Of a stretch of DNA of 64,000 nucleotides, positions 61,657 to 64,000 are shown piece by piece. Where the stretch lies: NCBI GenBank assembly GCA_021810625.1, contig JAJZIJ010000008.1:1770-65769 (forward strand). The letters are read 5' to 3'. The notes under the pieces were generated by a model, which made no database searches, was not told where the DNA came from, and saw nothing but the letters and a program-made list of their open reading frames with translations. The position numbers were made by a program, and so were the translations under genes. Position 1 is the first letter of the stretch. Each line of letters begins with the position of its first letter. The stretch is from Acidobacteriota bacterium (lineage in GTDB: Bacteria; Acidobacteriota; Terriglobia; Terriglobales; Acidobacteriaceae).

Positions 61657-62770
61657 GGCTTATGTACTGCGGCAGAGACCTTTGCCCGCCCCAAACCCGG
61701 TTTCAACCCAGACTGCCAGCGATGGAGAGTCCGGCAGCGATGTGGCCGCCGGTCTGCTGGGCCGCGATCTCTGCTCCATGCGCGATCTAACCCCGGAAGA
61801 GGTTCAGTGCATTCTGGACACGGCGCAGCAGATCAAAGCGCAGCCGCAGAAGTATCGTCATGCGCTGGAGTCCAAGCAGTTGGTGATGTTTTTTGAGAAG
61901 GAGTCGCTGCGCACGCGGCTCACCTTTGAGACGGGCATCAACACGCTGGGCGGCTCGGCGATTTTTGTCGATCAAACCAGCTCCCGACTCGGCCAGCGCG
62001 AGTCGCTCTCCGACGTGGCGCGAAATCTGGAGCGCTGGATGGACGCGATTGTGCTGCGTACCTACGCGCATGAAACCATCACCGGAATGGCGCAGTTCGC
62101 CCGGATTCCTGTCATCAATGCGCTCAGCGACATTGAGCACCCTTGCCAGACACTGGCCGATATGCTCACGCTGCAAGAGCGCTTTGGCAACCTGCGCGGA
62201 TTGCGGCTGGCCTATCTGGGCGATGGCAACAATGTGGCGCATTCGCTGATGCTGGCGGCGGCGCAACTCGGAATGCACTGCGTACTGGCCACGCCCCCGC
62301 AGTACAAGCCCGCGCCGGAGTATCTGACCGCCGCGCAAGCCATCGCTGCAACCACGGGCGGCACCGTGGAGTGGATGCGCGATCCACAGCAGGCCGCTGC
62401 GGGAGCGGATGCCATTTACACCGATGTCTGGACCAGCATGGGACGGGAGCATGAAACCGAGCAGCGCAATCAGGTCTGCCGCCCGTATCAGGTGAATCGG
62501 CAGATGATGGCCCTGGCCGCGCCGAGCGCTGTCTTCATGCACTGCCTTCCGGCGCACCGCGAGGATGAAGTCACGGCAGAGGTGCTGGATGGGCCGCAGT
62601 CGGTGGTCTTCGACCAGGCGGAAAATCGGATGCACGCGCAGAAGGCGATCCTGTTACTCCTGCTGGGCGGAACGCCGGAAACTGGCTCTGGCAAGGTTCA
62701 CGAAAGCTACACCCCTGCCGACGCAAAAGGAAATCCGCGCCAGCGCTCCCGTCTTTCATCCTTTTCCTGA
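61646..62770 (+). CDS. argF: Ornithine carbamoyltransferase
   Basis: A 374-residue transcarbamoylase. The carbamoyl-phosphate loop reads FEKESLRTRLTFETG, with Leu replacing the Thr of the classical STRTR. HPCQTLADM, GDGNNVAHSLM and HCLPAHREDEV are present. DVWTSMGREHE keeps the SMG ornithine-binding motif, so ornithine rather than acetylornithine should be the acceptor. The first ~40 residues (to GLLGRDL) are a Pro/Ser-rich extension not typical of the family. ATG 61646 overlaps argD by 11 bases. Confidence 0.94.
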   Translation: MTSKAYVLRQRPLPAPNPVSTQTASDGESGSDVAAGLLGRDLCSMRDLTPEEVQCILDTAQQIKAQPQKYRHALESKQLVMFFEKESLRTRLTFETGINTLGGSAIFVDQTSSRLGQRESLSDVARNLERWMDAIVLRTYAHETITGMAQFARIPVINALSDIEHPCQTLADMLTLQERFGNLRGLRLAYLGDGNNVAHSLMLAAAQLGMHCVLATPPQYKPAPEYLTAAQAIAATTGGTVEWMRDPQQAAAGADAIYTDVWTSMGREHETEQRNQVCRPYQVNRQMMALAAPSAVFMHCLPAHREDEVTAEVLDGPQSVVFDQAENRMHAQKAILLLLLGGTPETGSGKVHESYTPADAKGNPRQRSRLSSFS

Positions 62771-62842
62771 ACGGATGGAAGACGCAGCATTTGAGAAAAT
62801 AAAAGCAGAGTGGTTGATATATATCCGGTAGATATAGAAAGG

Positions 62843-62975
62843 GTCATTCTGAACGGAGTCCGCCGTAGCGGACAGAGTGAAGAATCCAGAGAATACGAAA
62901 TAAGAATACAGCGCCAATACCGTCTGGATTCTTCGCGGAGTTCATCCTGAGCGCAGTCGAAGGACTCAGAATGAC
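62843..62975. repeat. REP/REPIN-like palindromic element, copy 2
   Basis: A 133-bp palindrome between argF and argG. The ends GTCATTCTGA (62843-62852) and TCAGAATGAC (62966-62975) are perfectly inverted. Inside are the hairpin GTCCGC-CGTA-GCGGAC (62858-62873) and a 12-bp stem GAAGAATCCAGA (62879-62890) with TCTGGATTCTTC (62923-62934). The arrangement matches the copy at 53827-53938 although many bases differ, so pairing rather than sequence has been kept. The argG start is 84 bp downstream. Confidence 0.85.
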
Positions 62976-63059
62976 TCCCTTACTTTTAAGATCAGCACAC
63001 ACAAAGATGCTATAGAGAAATCCAAAGCAAGCGAAAACCAGAAAGGTTCTGTGAGTTTT

Positions 63060-64000
63060 ATGGCGAAGAAAAAAGTTGTACTGGCATACTCCGGCGGTCT
63101 GGATACCTCCATCATCATTCCCTGGATCAACGAAAACTACGGCATGGACGTGATTGCCATGATTGCTGACGTAGGCCAGGGCGAAGACCTGGACGCCGTG
63201 GTCGCCAAAGCCTACGCGACGGGCGCGAAGAAGGCCGTGGTGCGCGACCTGCGCGACGAGTTTCTACGCGAGTACGTCTTCCCCACTGTCCGCGCTGGCG
63301 CGGTCTATGAGGACAAATATCTGCTCGGCACCTCGATGGCGCGCCCGGTCATTGCGAAGCACCAGGTGGAAGTCGCCCTCGAAGAAGGCGCGGAGGCCGT
63401 CGCCCACGGCTGCACCGGCAAGGGCAACGATCAGGTGCGCTTCGAGCACGCTTATCAGGCGCTTGCGCCGGAGCTGCAAGTAATCGCCCCCTGGCGCGAG
63501 TGGGATTTGCACTCCCGCGAGGATTGCCTGGACTACGCTGCGGCGCACAACATTCCCGTAGCCGCAAGCCGCGCAAAGATTCACTCCCGTGACCGCAACC
63601 TGTGGCACATCAGCCACGAAGGCGGAGAGTTGGAAGATGCAGGCAACGCGCCGCTGGAAAGCACCTGGGTCTGGACAAAATCGCCGCAGGAAGCGCCCGA
63701 CAAGGAAGAGACCGTCGAGATTGGCTTTGAGCAGGGCACGCCGATTTCCCTCAACGGCCAGCGCATGGACCCGGTGCAGTTGCTCGAACTGCTGAATGAG
63801 ATCGGCGCGCGCAACGCCATTGGCCGCATCGACATTGTGGAGAACCGCTTTGTCGGCATGAAGAGTCGCGGCATTTACGAGACGCCCGGCGGCACGCTGG
63901 TTCTGACCGCGCTGCGCGAACTCGAAGCGCTGACGCTGGAGCGCGAGGTGAAGCACTACAAGCAGCAGATCGCGCTCAAATATGCGGAGATCGTCTACTT
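63060..64000 (+). CDS. argG: Argininosuccinate synthase (partial, cut by window edge)
   Basis: The first 313 residues of ArgG. The ATP-binding P-loop [13 protein letters not shown] is at residues ~10-22. [33 protein letters not shown] and the aspartate-binding [14 protein letters not shown] follow. The enzyme joins citrulline and aspartate using ATP. The start ATG 63060 has AAAGG about 12 bases upstream. It lies 289 bp beyond argF with a palindromic element in between, so it may be transcribed with the operon or from its own promoter. argH is not in the window. Confidence 0.95.
   Translation, partial: MAKKKVVLAYSGGLDTSIIIPWINENYGMDVIAMIADVGQGEDLDAVVAKAYATGAKKAVVRDLRDEFLREYVFPTVRAGAVYEDKYLLGTSMARPVIAKHQVEVALEEGAEAVAHGCTGKGNDQVRFEHAYQALAPELQVIAPWREWDLHSREDCLDYAAAHNIPVAASRAKIHSRDRNLWHISHEGGELEDAGNAPLESTWVWTKSPQEAPDKEETVEIGFEQGTPISLNGQRMDPVQLLELLNEIGARNAIGRIDIVENRFVGMKSRGIYETPGGTLVLTALRELEALTLEREVKHYKQQIALKYAEIVY

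Overview
The window looks like a chromosomal segment of an Acidobacteriota bacterium, most likely class Terriglobia (Acidobacteriaceae-like). This is inferred from three things: a hopanoid locus of the hpnC/D/E/A/G/H/J + shc type, Pal, TolB and TolQRA genes with proline-rich and Ig-like additions, and very large secreted proteins built from Ig-like and malectin modules. No species can be named from the sequence alone. Almost all of the DNA is coding, and many genes overlap by 4 bases (ATGA or GTGA).

Layout. Positions 1-5866 (minus) hold most of a giant secreted protein (DUF4091 region, then TIG, Ig-like and malectin modules) that runs off the left edge. Positions 6500-12067 carry two recently duplicated GT-C type membrane glycosyltransferases and a third polytopic membrane protein. 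Positions 12165-19012 are mixed: a HepT/MntA (HEPN-MNT) toxin-antitoxin pair, a glutaredoxin, purB, ubiX, an alpha/beta hydrolase, a nitroreductase, a secreted protein with an exact 36-bp tandem duplication, an STN-type lipoprotein and a 55-residue membrane peptide. Positions 19266-23911 hold uvrA, a CPBP protease, pyrE and a DUF3309 peptide.

Positions 24447-38944 are a hopanoid biosynthesis locus. A minus-strand operon runs ispH, shc, hpnH, an unknown 141-aa gene, hpnA, hpnG, two zinc alcohol dehydrogenases, hpnC, hpnD and hpnE. It converges on hpnJ plus two half-size DMT-type membrane genes on the plus strand. Together they would supply isoprenoid units (IspH), make squalene from farnesyl-PP (HpnC/D/E), cyclise it (Shc), add and trim the adenosine-derived side chain (HpnH, HpnG) and modify it (HpnJ). 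The two dehydrogenases, the DMT pair and the 141-aa protein have no assigned hopanoid role and are the best candidates for undescribed biology here.

Positions 39006-46316 hold recN and a complete tolQ-tolR-tolA/tonB-tolB-pal-cpoB envelope cluster. Positions 46475-53768 carry a DoxX protein, a fused E1 alpha-beta 2-oxoacid dehydrogenase, a long-chain polyprenyl diphosphate synthase, yajQ, tatD and metG. Positions 54018 to the end carry argS, a long-chain acyl-CoA ligase and an arginine operon (argR-argC-argB-argD-argF, then argG cut by the right edge) with a candidate ArgR-controlled promoter. Two structurally matched REP/REPIN-like palindromes lie about 80 bp upstream of argS and argG.

No rRNA, tRNA, CRISPR array, insertion sequence or prophage was recognised.
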